A stretch of DNA of 64,000 nucleotides from Mammaliicoccus vitulinus. Its GTDB lineage: Bacteria; Bacillota; Bacilli; Staphylococcales; Staphylococcaceae. Positions within the stretch are counted from its first letter, which is position 1. Every line of letters begins with the position of its first letter. Below the pieces are notes generated by a model. The model was not told where the DNA came from, made no database searches, and was given only the letters and a program-made list of their open reading frames with translations. Of the stretch, positions 47,515 to 56,528 are shown in pieces. Location of the stretch: the NCBI RefSeq assembly GCF_029024305.1, contig NZ_CP118974.1, forward strand, positions 124,001 through 188,000, in the 5' to 3' direction. The position numbers and the translations under genes are program-made.

Positions 47515-47714
47515 AGTCTGGGATATAAATACCCATTCTCAAAATAAAAGATCTCTTCATTAGGTTGTAGCCTAGTGAAGAGATCTATTTATATTTTATA
47601 TTTTATATTTTATATTTTATATTTTATATTTTATATTTTATATTTTATATTTTATATTTTACGATTTTGAAAGTGCATGCTTGCCTAGGGGTATGATTCG
47701 AGCCTGTACGCTCT
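47515..47714. repeat. Structured dispersed repeat element, copy D (truncated, with expanded 7-bp microsatellite)
   Basis: Begins CTGGGATATAAATACCC, then a hairpin AGATCTCTTCA/TGAAGAGATCT (about 47549-47586) in place of the ATCACCC hairpin of the other copies. Ten copies of ATATTTT follow (47591-47660), then GATTTTGAAAGTGC and the left half of the long hairpin up to base 47714, next to the mvaA stop codon. The right arm is missing. The ATATTTT tract corresponds to the short ATTTTATATTT linker in copies A-C. Confidence 0.8.
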
Positions 47715-48992
47715 CTAATTATTTCTCATTTCATATAGCAATGCTTGTGCTGTTTCTAAATTTGGTTTATCCATATTTTTAAGTGCTTCTGTTATGAGGT
47801 GTATCTCGGTTCCTTTTGCACCTATTTTGATGGCTAATGATTTATAGTGCAAGTTCATATGACCGTGTTGTATGCCTTCTGAGACAAGTGCGCGACATGC
47901 TGAGAAGTTCTGTGCTAATCCTACTGCTGCTACGATGTGAGCGAGCTCTTGTGCTGATTCAACGCTTAATAAATCTAAAGTAACTTTAGAAATTGGTAAG
48001 AGGTCAATGCTGCCGCCTATAATACCTAGTGTTAATGGTAATTCTATCGTACCTACGAGATATTGTTCTTCTCTATCATATTTCCATGTCGTTAAGCTTC
48101 TATACTGTCCATCTTTACTTGCATAAGCGTGCGCACCCGCTTCTAGACTTCTCGTATCATTTCCTGATGCGAGCACGACTGAACTTATGCCGTTCATAAC
48201 ACCTTTATTATGTGTTACAGCTCTATATGGGTCGATGTGAGCCAATACAGATGCTCTTTCCATACGGTGTGCAACGTCTTCGCCACTAACATTACTTTTT
48301 TCTAAATCGGACACAGCTATTTTACCTTGTATGCTAATAACGGATGTCGTTGAATAATTCGATAAAATACTCATCAATATATTTGTATGGCTTAATTGTT
48401 CTTCTAAGTAATGTGAAATACCTTCAAGTATTGTATTGATAATATTAGCACCCATCGCATCACGCGTATCGATATGTACTTTTAATGACAGCATGCTTTC
48501 TTCAGGGAACTCATCGATTTCAATTTTTTGATATCCGCCACCTCTTTTTAAAATAGATGGGTAGACTTGATCTGCTACTTGATGAATTTCTGATTCTAAT
48601 GCAAAGATATCTTTAGATAATTGTTTTGTATCTGCTACATCATCAAACACAATTTGTCCTAATTTAATATTGTCACTTTTGACGATTTTTAGACCGCCGG
48701 ATTTGTTAAAGAGTTTAGCACCATAGCTTGCTGCAGCGACAACTGATGGCTCTTCAACCATCATAGGGACAGCATATGATTTACCGTTCACGATAATTTC
48801 AGGTAATACGCCAACAGGTAGTGTACCTTGTCCTATAACATTTTCGATTAAGTTTTCTAATAGTTCTTTATCTATTTCTGAATTGTTCAGTAATATTTGC
48901 TCAGATTGTTCTTTTATCCAACCATGTTCTTTTAATTGATTAATTTTTTCTGGTCGAGATAAATGTCTGAAATCTTTTGTTAAAGGTTTCAT
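47715..48992 (-). CDS. mvaA: Hydroxymethylglutaryl-CoA reductase, class II
   Basis: 425 residues from ATG 48992, the class II length. ENVIGQGTLPVGV (about 50-62), the catalytic glutamate E81 in MVEEPSVVAAAS, DTRDAMGANIINT with the catalytic aspartate/lysine region, and the C-terminal HGHMNLH with the catalytic histidine are present. It reduces HMG-CoA to mevalonate for isoprenoids. The start overlaps the thiolase stop as ATGA, and AGGAGCGGGAG lies upstream; the open frame upstream of 48992 is not used. Confidence 0.94.
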   Translation of the reverse strand: MKPLTKDFRHLSRPEKINQLKEHGWIKEQSEQILLNNSEIDKELLENLIENVIGQGTLPVGVLPEIIVNGKSYAVPMMVEEPSVVAAASYGAKLFNKSGGLKIVKSDNIKLGQIVFDDVADTKQLSKDIFALESEIHQVADQVYPSILKRGGGYQKIEIDEFPEESMLSLKVHIDTRDAMGANIINTILEGISHYLEEQLSHTNILMSILSNYSTTSVISIQGKIAVSDLEKSNVSGEDVAHRMERASVLAHIDPYRAVTHNKGVMNGISSVVLASGNDTRSLEAGAHAYASKDGQYRSLTTWKYDREEQYLVGTIELPLTLGIIGGSIDLLPISKVTLDLLSVESAQELAHIVAAVGLAQNFSACRALVSEGIQHGHMNLHYKSLAIKIGAKGTEIHLITEALKNMDKPNLETAQALLYEMRNN

Positions 48993-50149
48993 TGAACTCC
49001 CGCTCCTTTTTCTATCATTAATGCGATACCTAGACCGCCACCGATACAAGCAGTCGCGATACCAGTGCGTTTATTTTCTTGTCTTAACGCATGTGTAAGT
49101 GTTGTAACAAGTCGTGAACCTGTAGAGCCTAGTGGATGTCCTAAAGCAATCGCGCCACCGTATATATTAAATTTTTCATCTGGAATATTAAGATTTTGTT
49201 TCACAGGAATACTTTGCGCTGAAAATGCTTCCGTCATTTCGACTAAATCTATATCTTGAATCGTTTTTCCTGTCTTATTTAACAGTTCTTCTACTGCATA
49301 AAAAGGTGCGTATCCCATGTATAGTGGGTCACAACCTATCTCGGCATGAGCACCTAAAGTAGCTAAAATTGTATAACCATGTTCTTCAGCATACGATTCG
49401 CTCATAAGTATTAAAGCTGATCCGCCATCACTTAAAGCTGAAGCATTACCTGCTGTAACAGTACCATCTTCTTTGAAAATTGTTTTTAATGCAGCTAAAT
49501 CTTCCATATTACTTTCAGGCCTTACTAATTCATCAGCAGTCATCGTTTCGCCGTTAACATCTTCTAGCGGTACCATTTCTAAGTTAAATTTACCGTCTTT
49601 TGTTGCTTTGTCGGATTTTAAATGAGAGTTCATCGCAAACGCATCTTGTGCCTCACGACTAACGTTATATTGAGTTGCAATTTCTTCTGCAGTTAGACCC
49701 ATTGCGATTTCATGAAATACGTCAGTTAATCCATCGTGCATAAAGCTTTTAACCGGCGCATCACCTTTTTTAAGAATCAGTTCAGGTGTGTTAGTCATAC
49801 TTTCTACGCCACCGACAGCAACGACATTAGCTTCGCCTAGTTGGATAAGCTGTTTACCTAAAATAATGGATTTAAGTCCAGATCCGCAAACTTCGTTAAC
49901 AGTCATACCAGGCGTTGTATATGGTAATCCTGCGTTAACCGCTATTTGACGGGCAGGGTTTTGACCAGTTCCAGCTTGAACGACATTCCCGAAAATAACA
50001 TTCTGTATATGATTAGGATCTAATTGAATTTGGTCCATAGCAGATTTTAAAGCAGCTGTACCTAATTCTACTGCAGAGTAGTTACTCAACTTACCTCTAA
50101 ATTTCCCAACCGGTGTTCTTTGAGCACTTACGATTACAACTTTATTCAT
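48989..50149 (-). CDS. mvaC: Acetyl-CoA acetyltransferase (thiolase)
   Basis: 386 residues. Nucleophile C88 in NEVCGSGLK, catalytic histidine in GGAIALGHPLGSTG and second cysteine in ACIGGGLG near the C-terminus. It condenses two acetyl-CoA to acetoacetyl-CoA, the first step of the mevalonate pathway. It is translationally coupled to mvaA and divergent from mvaS, so the three genes give HMG-CoA and mevalonate. AAGGAG precedes the ATG. Confidence 0.94.
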   Translation of the reverse strand: MNKVVIVSAQRTPVGKFRGKLSNYSAVELGTAALKSAMDQIQLDPNHIQNVIFGNVVQAGTGQNPARQIAVNAGLPYTTPGMTVNEVCGSGLKSIILGKQLIQLGEANVVAVGGVESMTNTPELILKKGDAPVKSFMHDGLTDVFHEIAMGLTAEEIATQYNVSREAQDAFAMNSHLKSDKATKDGKFNLEMVPLEDVNGETMTADELVRPESNMEDLAALKTIFKEDGTVTAGNASALSDGGSALILMSESYAEEHGYTILATLGAHAEIGCDPLYMGYAPFYAVEELLNKTGKTIQDIDLVEMTEAFSAQSIPVKQNLNIPDEKFNIYGGAIALGHPLGSTGSRLVTTLTHALRQENKRTGIATACIGGGLGIALMIEKGAGVQ

Positions 50150-50193
50150 GTTTATATTCTCCTTAAAATTTTATTTACTAATAACTGTAATTA

Positions 50194-50235
50194 AATATGT
50201 TATTTTGATATGATTTAAATATAAAATAACATATT
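50194..50235. promoter_or_regulatory. Inverted repeat in the divergent mvaC/mvaS promoter region
   Basis: AATATGTTATTTT (50194-50206) and its exact complement (50223-50235) flank 16 bases. Placed symmetrically between two divergent start codons, it may be an operator or simply two mirrored -10 regions. No known binding protein is recognised. Confidence 0.5.
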
Positions 50236-50249
50236 GAGAGGAAATTATT

Positions 50250-51419
50250 ATGGCAATAGGTATCGATAAATTAGATTTTTACATCCCAAATTTCTATGTT
50301 AGCATGGATGATTTGGCAAAAGCTCGTCAAGTAGATCCAAATAAATTCAAGATTGGTATTGGTCAAACAAAAATGGCTGTGAATCCTGTGAGCCAAGATA
50401 TTATATCAATGGGTATTAATGCAGCTCAAGATATTTTATCTGAACAAGATAAAAAAGATATCGACATGGTGATCGTTGCAACTGAATCAGGAATTGATCA
50501 TTCAAAAGCAGCATCGATTGAAATACACAGCCAATTAAACATTCAACCTTTTGCACGTTGTATTGAAATAAAAGAAGCATGTTACTCTGCAACAGCAGCA
50601 ATACAGCTTGCAAAAGATTTCTTATCAAATCATCCAGGTAAAAAAGTACTCGTGATTTCATCAGATATCGCGCGTTACGGAATAAATTCAGGTGGTGAAC
50701 CTACACAAGGTGCAGGAGCAGTCGCGTTATTGCTAAGCCATAATCCTAGAATTTTAGAATTGAATGATGACAGTGTCGCTTATACGAACAATGTATATGA
50801 TTTTTGGAGACCAACTTCTGAAAGATATCCTGTCGTAGATGGTAAATTATCTAAAGACGCATATATCGAATCATTTAACACAGTATGGAATGAATATTCT
50901 AAACGTACTGGTTATGACGTGAAAGATTTTGAATCATTCTGTTTCCATGTACCATTTACTAAAATGGGGGAAAAGGCTTTCAAGACTATTTTAAACGAAA
51001 ACGTAGAAGATTCAATCAAAAATAGATTAATGGATGCATATCAAGAATCTGTACTATGGAATAGAGACGTTGGTAACATTTATACAGGTTCATTATATTT
51101 AAGCTTAATCTCATTATTGCAAAACCATACGTTCCAACCAGAACAAAAAGTATGTCTTTTCAGTTATGGTTCAGGAGCAGTAGGTGAAATCTTTAGTGGT
51201 TCAATCGTTGAAGGATATGAAAAAGTGTTAGATAAAGAAAAACACTTAAATATGCTAGATTCAAGAGAACAACTATCAATAGAAGAATACGAAACATTCT
51301 TTAACCGATTTGATAATCAAGAATTTGATCTCGAACGCGAACTGAAACAAGACCCGTATTCAAAAGTATATCTAGAAAGCATAGAAGATCATATTAGAAC
51401 ATATAAAATAGAAGAATAG
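50250..51419 (+). CDS. mvaS: Hydroxymethylglutaryl-CoA synthase
   Basis: 389 residues. The nucleophile is C111 in [10 protein letters not shown], the same number as in the S. aureus enzyme; E79 in [11 protein letters not shown] and the FHVPFTKMG histidine loop near 233 complete the site. It makes HMG-CoA from acetoacetyl-CoA and acetyl-CoA. GAGAGGA precedes the ATG. In SCCmec a truncated mvaS marks one end of the class A mec flank; here the gene is full length. Confidence 0.95.
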   Translation: MAIGIDKLDFYIPNFYVSMDDLAKARQVDPNKFKIGIGQTKMAVNPVSQDIISMGINAAQDILSEQDKKDIDMVIVATESGIDHSKAASIEIHSQLNIQPFARCIEIKEACYSATAAIQLAKDFLSNHPGKKVLVISSDIARYGINSGGEPTQGAGAVALLLSHNPRILELNDDSVAYTNNVYDFWRPTSERYPVVDGKLSKDAYIESFNTVWNEYSKRTGYDVKDFESFCFHVPFTKMGEKAFKTILNENVEDSIKNRLMDAYQESVLWNRDVGNIYTGSLYLSLISLLQNHTFQPEQKVCLFSYGSGAVGEIFSGSIVEGYEKVLDKEKHLNMLDSREQLSIEEYETFFNRFDNQEFDLERELKQDPYSKVYLESIEDHIRTYKIEE

Positions 51420-51430
51420 TTATAGAAATA

Positions 51431-51592
51431 TAAATCACCCAATCCGTTGGAATCATTTTCGGATTGGGTGATTTTATATTTCAGATTTTATAAAGTGCTG
51501 ACGCCCGAGGGAATAGCATGACGCGTGCGACTAGAGGCTCGAGCCATATTCATAAAGCAACCACAGGCAAGCATGCACTTTATAAAATCATT
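51431..51592. repeat. Structured dispersed repeat element, copy B
   Basis: Hairpin AATCACCCAATCCG/CGGATTGGGTGATT (about 51432-51475), linker TTTATATTTCA, then long-hairpin arms GATTTTATAAAGTGC (51484-51498) and GCACTTTATAAAATC (51575-51589). Compared with copies A and C, the left arm has A for G and the right arm T for C at the matching position, a compensated change. It follows mvaS and probably ends its transcript. The following 130 bases hold only promoter-like sequence. Confidence 0.9.
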
Positions 51593-51728
51593 CTTGCGCA
51601 TTTTAATGGAAATAACAGCGTCATTAATGTGATAATACAAATACATTGATTCAAAGAACGTCTGTTATAAATATGCTTTGAATCAAACTGTTAACAATTA
51701 AAAATTCAATCATACAAGGAGAGGTAAT

Positions 51729-52472
51729 ATGCTAACGATATATGGACATAGAGGATTACCGAGTAAAGCTCCAGAAAATACGATATCATCATTTAAAGCT
51801 GCTTCAGAAGTAGAAGGTGTGAACTGGTTAGAGTTAGATGTTGCGATTACAAAAGATGAACAACTGATTATCATTCATGATGATTATTTAGAACGGACGA
51901 CAAATATGTCCGGGGAAATAACAGCGTTGAACTATGAAGAAATTAAAGGTGCTTCAGCAGGATCATGGTATGGTGCAACATTCAAAGATGAACACTTACC
52001 GACATTTGATGAAGTAATCGACATAGCGAATGAATACAATATGAATTTAAACGTAGAATTAAAAGGCGTAACAGGTCAGAATGGATTAGCACTTTCAAAA
52101 AGTATGGTTAAACAAGTAAGTGAAAAGCTGAAAAATTTAAATGAAAATCAAGAAGTATTAATATCAAGCTTTAATGTCGTACTTGTTAAATTAGCTGAAG
52201 AAGTCATGCCACAATATAAAAGAGCAGTCATATTTCATACAACTTCATTTCGCGAAGACTGGAGAACACTTTTAGATTACTGCAACGCTAAAATAGTGAA
52301 CACAGAAGATGCAAAACTTACAAAAGCAAAAGTGAAAATGGTAAAAGAAGCGGGATATGAATTAAATGTATGGACAGTCAATAAACCAGCACGCGCAAAC
52401 CAACTAGCAAATTGGGGTGTAGATGGTATATTTACAGATCAGGCAGATAAAATGGTGCATTTGTCGAAATAA
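51729..52472 (+). CDS. ugpQ: Glycerophosphodiester phosphodiesterase, cytoplasmic
   Basis: 247 residues, no signal peptide. Catalytic landmarks of the GDPD fold: H7-R8-G in YGHRGL, E16 in APENT, E35 and D37 in LELDVAI, and H50-D51 in IIHDDYLERTT. It hydrolyses glycerophosphodiesters to glycerol-3-phosphate and an alcohol. GGAGAGG lies upstream of the ATG. This is the ugpQ found beside maoC and mecA in class A mec complexes. Confidence 0.9.
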   Translation: MLTIYGHRGLPSKAPENTISSFKAASEVEGVNWLELDVAITKDEQLIIIHDDYLERTTNMSGEITALNYEEIKGASAGSWYGATFKDEHLPTFDEVIDIANEYNMNLNVELKGVTGQNGLALSKSMVKQVSEKLKNLNENQEVLISSFNVVLVKLAEEVMPQYKRAVIFHTTSFREDWRTLLDYCNAKIVNTEDAKLTKAKVKMVKEAGYELNVWTVNKPARANQLANWGVDGIFTDQADKMVHLSK

Positions 52473-52476
52473 CAAG

Positions 52477-52520
52477 TAAAGCCATACCAATCAAATCGCT
52501 GATGAGTATGGCTTTACTTT
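52477..52520 (+). terminator. Terminator after ugpQ
   Basis: GTAAAGCCATAC (52477-52488) pairs perfectly with GTATGGCTTTAC (52507-52518), then TTTA. Confidence 0.8.
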
Positions 52521-52663
52521 ATTTCATCAGCTGTTCATTGAAAAACAGCGGTGAGTCTTACGTTTCAGTGACGGTAGGCTAACCTATAGAGTATAATAAC
52601 TCGAAATATAGAGTGTTACTTTATTAAGAGAACACGACAATTTAACAGAAATGAGAGAGAAAT

Positions 52664-53089
52664 ATGAAATACGATGACTTTATAGTAGGAGATACATTCA
52701 AAACAAAAACACTCCACGTAACAGAAGAAGATATTATTCAATTTGCGACGACATTCGATCCACAATATATGCATATTGATAAAGAAAAAGCACAACAAAG
52801 TAGATTTGAAGGTATTATTGCGTCTGGCATGCATACACTTTCAATGTCATTTAAATTATGGGTAGAAGAAGGTAAGTACGGAGAAGAAGTAGTAGCTGGA
52901 ACTCAAATGAACAACGTGAAATTTATCAAACCTGTTTATCCAGAGAACACTTTGTATGTGATCGCTGAGATTACAAATAAAAAATCCATTAAAAAAGAAA
53001 ATGGACTTGTTACAGTGTCACTTTCAACATATAACGAAAAAGAAGAGATTGTATTTAAAGGTGAAGTAACAGCACTTATCAATAATTAA
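52664..53089 (+). CDS. maoC: MaoC family (R)-specific enoyl-CoA hydratase-like dehydratase
   Basis: 141 residues of a single hot-dog domain. The hydratase-2 motif FDPQYMHID gives the catalytic D32 and H37, followed by GIIASGMHT. Such enzymes hydrate trans-2-enoyl-CoA. AGAGAGAAAT is a weak Shine-Dalgarno. It lies 190 bases after ugpQ on the same strand. In SCCmec class A complexes this gene adjoins mecA; here no mecA follows. Confidence 0.9.
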   Translation: MKYDDFIVGDTFKTKTLHVTEEDIIQFATTFDPQYMHIDKEKAQQSRFEGIIASGMHTLSMSFKLWVEEGKYGEEVVAGTQMNNVKFIKPVYPENTLYVIAEITNKKSIKKENGLVTVSLSTYNEKEEIVFKGEVTALINN

Positions 53090-53178
53090 AAATATAAACA
53101 AGATGATGATTGTCCTTTTACATATTTTGTAATAATATAAGTTTAAAGCACTGTGGATATAATAGTGGAGGGATTATA

Positions 53179-53364
53179 TTGACTCAGGATAAACATGAAG
53201 ACGTTAATGAAGAAATTGAAAAAGAACTATTAGAATATCTAGAGAGAAAAGATGAAATAGAAGCTGAAAAACCTACAAAAAAGAAATATAAGAGCTGGGT
53301 GTTTATTTGCAGTCTTATCATTGCGATTCTATATATTTCTAGAATTATTATGCAAATATTTTAA
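53179..53364 (+). CDS. Small single-span membrane protein in the position where mecA-mecR1-mecI would lie
   Basis: 61 residues from TTG 53179, with GGAGG seven bases upstream (the frame is open from 53110 but without a site). A highly charged helix (EEIEKELLEYLERKDEIEAE, about 9-28) is followed by a lysine cluster and one C-terminal membrane segment (SWVFICSLIIAILYI, about 38-52): a tail-anchored layout. No family is recognised and it has no resemblance to MecI or to any part of MecA or MecR1. It occupies most of the short gap between maoC and the psm-mec homologue and is closed by a terminator. Confidence 0.7.
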   Translation: MTQDKHEDVNEEIEKELLEYLERKDEIEAEKPTKKKYKSWVFICSLIIAILYISRIIMQIF

Positions 53365-53407
53365 GTTCTATAACAATCGATTTACATTCACCTTTATATA
53401 TTTAAAA

Positions 53408-53452
53408 AAACAGAGGAAACAACCAAGTTGTTGAATACTTCCTCTGTTTTTT
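53408..53452. terminator. Bidirectional terminator between the 61-residue gene and psm-mec
   Basis: AAACAGAGGAA (about 53409-53419) pairs with TTCCTCTGTTT (about 53439-53449), flanked by A and T tracts, so it can end both the plus-strand gene and the minus-strand psm transcript. Confidence 0.85.
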
Positions 53453-53473
53453 TATTGTGTTGAAACAAAAAAC

Positions 53474-53542
53474 TTAACCGAAAGTCTGAATGCAAGTCTT
53501 GATTAAATCAATAATGCTTGTAATAACACCAGTGAAGTCCAT
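53474..53542 (-). CDS. psm-mec: PSM-mec homologue (phenol-soluble modulin, 22 residues), chromosomal
   Basis: The minus strand from ATG 53542 reads MDFTGVITSIIDLIKTCI followed by QTFG and TAA. The peptide encoded on SCCmec (PSM-mec) is, from memory, the same except for alanine where this has threonine at residue 20. GAGGG lies seven bases before the ATG. The peptide is an amphipathic helix with formyl-Met start, a cytolytic/surfactant toxin; its transcript in S. aureus also represses agrA translation. It sits between maoC and a divergent xylR exactly as in the class A mec complex, but without mecI beside it. About 335 bases upstream of it, before xylR, show no other gene. Confidence 0.92.
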   Translation of the reverse strand: MDFTGVITSIIDLIKTCIQTFG

Positions 53543-53877
53543 ATGCAAACCCTCTTTCTATTTAAGATACATTAAGTATAAAATCAAATATGCACAAAAT
53601 GTTAAAAATTCCCTAATTGATTATTTAGCTTGCATAAATGTCAAAAAATTGAAAATCAAGCAACGACTTTGCATAAAATATCGCCACTTAGGAAATGTGT
53701 AGCATTTTGAAATATTAAAAAAGAAAAGTAATTACAAGGACAATGTAGTTCGTGAGTTAATCCAAGAGTTAGCCTAAGTTGTTCTAAGATTTAAGCTCAT
53801 TTATGTTAAAATGGTTGGTATAAAAATACATGACAAACTTTAAACTAAATTCAAAATGACTTATGGGGTATGCAATT

Positions 53878-55026
53878 ATGGAAAACATTTTAAATATAAA
53901 TGACAATGAAAAGAGAGTGCTAAGAGAAATTTATAATCATCATAATATTTCGCGTACTCAAATTTCTAAAAATCTAGAAATTAATAAAGCTACGATTTCT
54001 AGTATTTTGAATAAGTTAAAGTATAAATCTTTAGTTCATGAGGTTGGTGAAGGTGACAGTACTAAAAGTGGTGGTAGAAAGCCAATACTTCTCAAGGTTA
54101 ATCATCTGTATGGCTATTTTATTTCATTGGATTTAACTTATAGTTCTGTTGAAGTGATGTACAATTATTTTGATGGTAATATCATTAAACATCAGTCTTT
54201 TGAATTGCCTGATAAAAATGTCAGTAGCATATTGAATATATTAAAAAATCATGTGGATATTGACGAGAAATATGATACTTTAAATGGATTGTTAGGTGTG
54301 TCTGTTTCCATACATGGTGTTGTGGATAATGATCAGAATGTGATTTATTTACCGTTCCATGAAACAGAAGGGATTTCTATTGCTGATAAGATAAAGGAAT
54401 TTACGAATGTTCCGGTTGTAGTTGAAAATGAAGCGAATCTTTCAGCTTTATATGAACGTAATTTTAATCATAATTTAGCTTATAATAATCTTATTGCTAT
54501 GAGTATACATAAAGGTATAGGTGCTGGTTTGATTATTAATAACCAATTGTATCGAGGAGCGAATGGTGAAGCGGGCGAAATTGGTAAGACACTTGTTTCT
54601 AAAGTTAATAATGATATAGAAACGTATCATAAAATTGAAGATATTTTTTCACAGGAAGCTTTATTGAATAATTTAAGTCAACATCTTGGTGAGAAGATGA
54701 CGCTTAGTAAGTTGATTCAATATTATAATGAAAAGCAAGAAGTTGTTGTTGAAGAAATGGAGCAATTTATAAATAAAATTGCTGTGTTAATACATAATTT
54801 AAACACTCAGTTTAATCCGAGTGCCATTTATATTAACTGTCCTTTATTCAATGAACTGCCTGAAATATTAGAAGCTATTAAGAACGAGTTCAAACAATAT
54901 TCACGCAATGACATTCAAATTAAACTCACATCAAATGTGAAATTTGCAACGTTGTTAGGCGGCTCATTAGCGATTATTCAAAAAGTACTGCAAATTAACG
55001 ATATTTACTTAGACATCGAGTCATGA
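53878..55026 (+). CDS. xylR: ROK family xylose regulator XylR (copy 2), upstream of xylAB
   Basis: About 382 residues from ATG 53878 (GGGG nine bases upstream; an earlier in-frame ATG at 53863 is less well placed). Helix-turn-helix ISRTQISKNLEINKATISSI (about 25-44), then a ROK domain with GVSVSIHGVV, VENEANLSALYE and GANGEAGEIGKT. It represses xylAB and presumably responds to xylose. It is a full-length version of the truncated xylR found beside psm-mec in SCCmec. It is closely related to the regulator at 14826, with which it shares operator sequence. Confidence 0.92.
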   Translation: MENILNINDNEKRVLREIYNHHNISRTQISKNLEINKATISSILNKLKYKSLVHEVGEGDSTKSGGRKPILLKVNHLYGYFISLDLTYSSVEVMYNYFDGNIIKHQSFELPDKNVSSILNILKNHVDIDEKYDTLNGLLGVSVSIHGVVDNDQNVIYLPFHETEGISIADKIKEFTNVPVVVENEANLSALYERNFNHNLAYNNLIAMSIHKGIGAGLIINNQLYRGANGEAGEIGKTLVSKVNNDIETYHKIEDIFSQEALLNNLSQHLGEKMTLSKLIQYYNEKQEVVVEEMEQFINKIAVLIHNLNTQFNPSAIYINCPLFNELPEILEAIKNEFKQYSRNDIQIKLTSNVKFATLLGGSLAIIQKVLQINDIYLDIES

Positions 55027-55049
55027 GTTTATATTGCGCCATATCCAAG

Positions 55050-55087
55050 ATCGTACTAGAACAAAAATTCTAGTACGATTTTTTTTA
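55050..55087 (+). terminator. Terminator after xylR
   Basis: ATCGTACTAGAA (55050-55061) pairs with TTCTAGTACGAT (55068-55079), then eight T. It isolates xylR from xylAB. Confidence 0.9.
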
Positions 55088-55108
55088 TGGTATTTTCAAT
55101 TTTCTGAC

Positions 55109-55177
55109 GGTAAGCGTTTACATATTTAATTGGATGTGCTATATTATTTCTAAAGTTAGTTTGTTTATTAAACTAAC
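55109..55177 (+). promoter_or_regulatory. xylA promoter with cre site and XylR operator
   Basis: cre sequence GGTAAGCGTTTACA (55109-55122, one mismatch on the complementary strand) overlaps the -35 TTTACA (55117-55122). A 17-base spacer leads to TATATT (55140-55145). The operator GTTAGTTT-N7-AAACTAAC spans 55155-55177 at the expected start of transcription. This is the same three-part layout as the xyloside operon control region at 14569-14636. Confidence 0.9.
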
Positions 55178-55200
55178 CAACTAAAACTAGGGGGATTATC

Positions 55201-56523
55201 ATGACATACTTTAACGTCGATAAAATAAAATACGAAGGTTCTAAATCAAATAACATTTATAGTTTCAAATATTATAATCCAGAAGAAAAATTAGGCGACA
55301 AGACGATGGCCGAGCATTTAAGATTTAGTGTTGCTTACTGGCATACTTTCACTGCTGACCTTTCAGATCCATTTGGTGTTGGTACAGCTGAACGTGATTG
55401 GGATAATTTAGATGAAATGGGTAAATCGAAAGCTCGTGTTGAAGCGATTTTTGAATTTATGGAAAAATTGAATATCGAATATTTCTGTTTCCATGATGTA
55501 GATATTGCGCCTGAAGGCAAAACTTTAAAAGAATCTAACGAAAATTTAGATATCATTGTTGATTTAATTCAAGAGAAGATGCAACAAACTGGTAAAAAAT
55601 TATTATGGAATACGACAAATAACTTCACGCATGAACGTTTCGTTCACGGTGCAGCAACTTCTTCTAATGCTGAAGTTTATGCATATGCAGCAGCAAAAGT
55701 TAAAAAATCTTTAGAAATCGCTAAAAAATTAGGCTCTGAAAACTTTGTATTCTGGGGTGGTCGTGAAGGTTACGAAAGCTTATTAAATACAGATATGAAG
55801 TTAGAATTAGATAACTTAGCAAACTTCTTCAAAATGGCTAAAAGTTATGCTGAAGAAATTGGTTATGAAGGACAATTTTTAATTGAACCTAAACCGAAAG
55901 AACCAACTTCTCATCAATATGATACAGATGTTGCTACTGGACATGCTTTCTTACAAAAATATGGTTTAGACAATATTTTTAAATTTAATATTGAAGCAAA
56001 CCATGCTACTTTAGCAGGTCATACTTTCCAACATGAGTTGAGATATGCACGCGATAATGGATTATTAGGTTCAGTTGATGCTAACCAAGGACATCCTTTA
56101 TTAGGTTGGGATACGGATGAATTTCCAACAGACGTGTATGATACAACATTAGCAATGTACGAAATTCTTAAAAATGGTGGATTAAATCCAGGTGGTTTAA
56201 ACTTTGATGCAAAACCTAGAAGAACTTCTTTCAAACAAGAAGACTTATTATTAACGCACATTGCGGGTATGGATACATTTGCACTTGGTTTAAGAGTAGC
56301 TTACAAAATGATTGAAGATAATTTCTTTGAAAATATCATTAATAAAAAATATCAAACATTCAGTGAAGGTATTGGTAAACAAATTGTTGAAGGTACAACT
56401 TCATTTAAAGAATTAGAAGAATACGCGCATAATATCACAAAAATTGAGAATGAATCTGATCATTTAGAAGTCATCAAAACGCAAATTAATCAATATATTT
56501 TAAATATTAATAATGGAGACTGA
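55201..56523 (+). CDS. xylA: Xylose isomerase
   Basis: 440 residues, class II length. Catalytic H98 and D101 in [12 protein letters not shown], metal-site motifs FWGGREGYE (about 183-191), [10 protein letters not shown] and [16 protein letters not shown] (about 265-280). Converts D-xylose to D-xylulose. GGGGG precedes the ATG. First gene of the xylA-xylB-symporter operon. Confidence 0.96.
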   Translation: MTYFNVDKIKYEGSKSNNIYSFKYYNPEEKLGDKTMAEHLRFSVAYWHTFTADLSDPFGVGTAERDWDNLDEMGKSKARVEAIFEFMEKLNIEYFCFHDVDIAPEGKTLKESNENLDIIVDLIQEKMQQTGKKLLWNTTNNFTHERFVHGAATSSNAEVYAYAAAKVKKSLEIAKKLGSENFVFWGGREGYESLLNTDMKLELDNLANFFKMAKSYAEEIGYEGQFLIEPKPKEPTSHQYDTDVATGHAFLQKYGLDNIFKFNIEANHATLAGHTFQHELRYARDNGLLGSVDANQGHPLLGWDTDEFPTDVYDTTLAMYEILKNGGLNPGGLNFDAKPRRTSFKQEDLLLTHIAGMDTFALGLRVAYKMIEDNFFENIINKKYQTFSEGIGKQIVEGTTSFKELEEYAHNITKIENESDHLEVIKTQINQYILNINNGD

Positions 56524-56528
56524 TAATA

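Noticed and set aside
47591-47660. Replication or DNA-unwinding element
   Set aside because: The AT tract is a perfect 7-bp microsatellite within a repeat element; there are no DnaA-box clusters or origin genes nearby.
53090-53473. Search for remnants of mecA, mecR1 or mecI
   Set aside because: No fragment in any frame resembled a penicillin-binding protein, a BlaR-type metalloprotease or a BlaI-type winged helix.
53490-53702. Plus-strand 70-codon frame over the psm-mec region
   Set aside because: No Shine-Dalgarno, unnatural composition, and it is antisense to the recognisable PSM-mec peptide.
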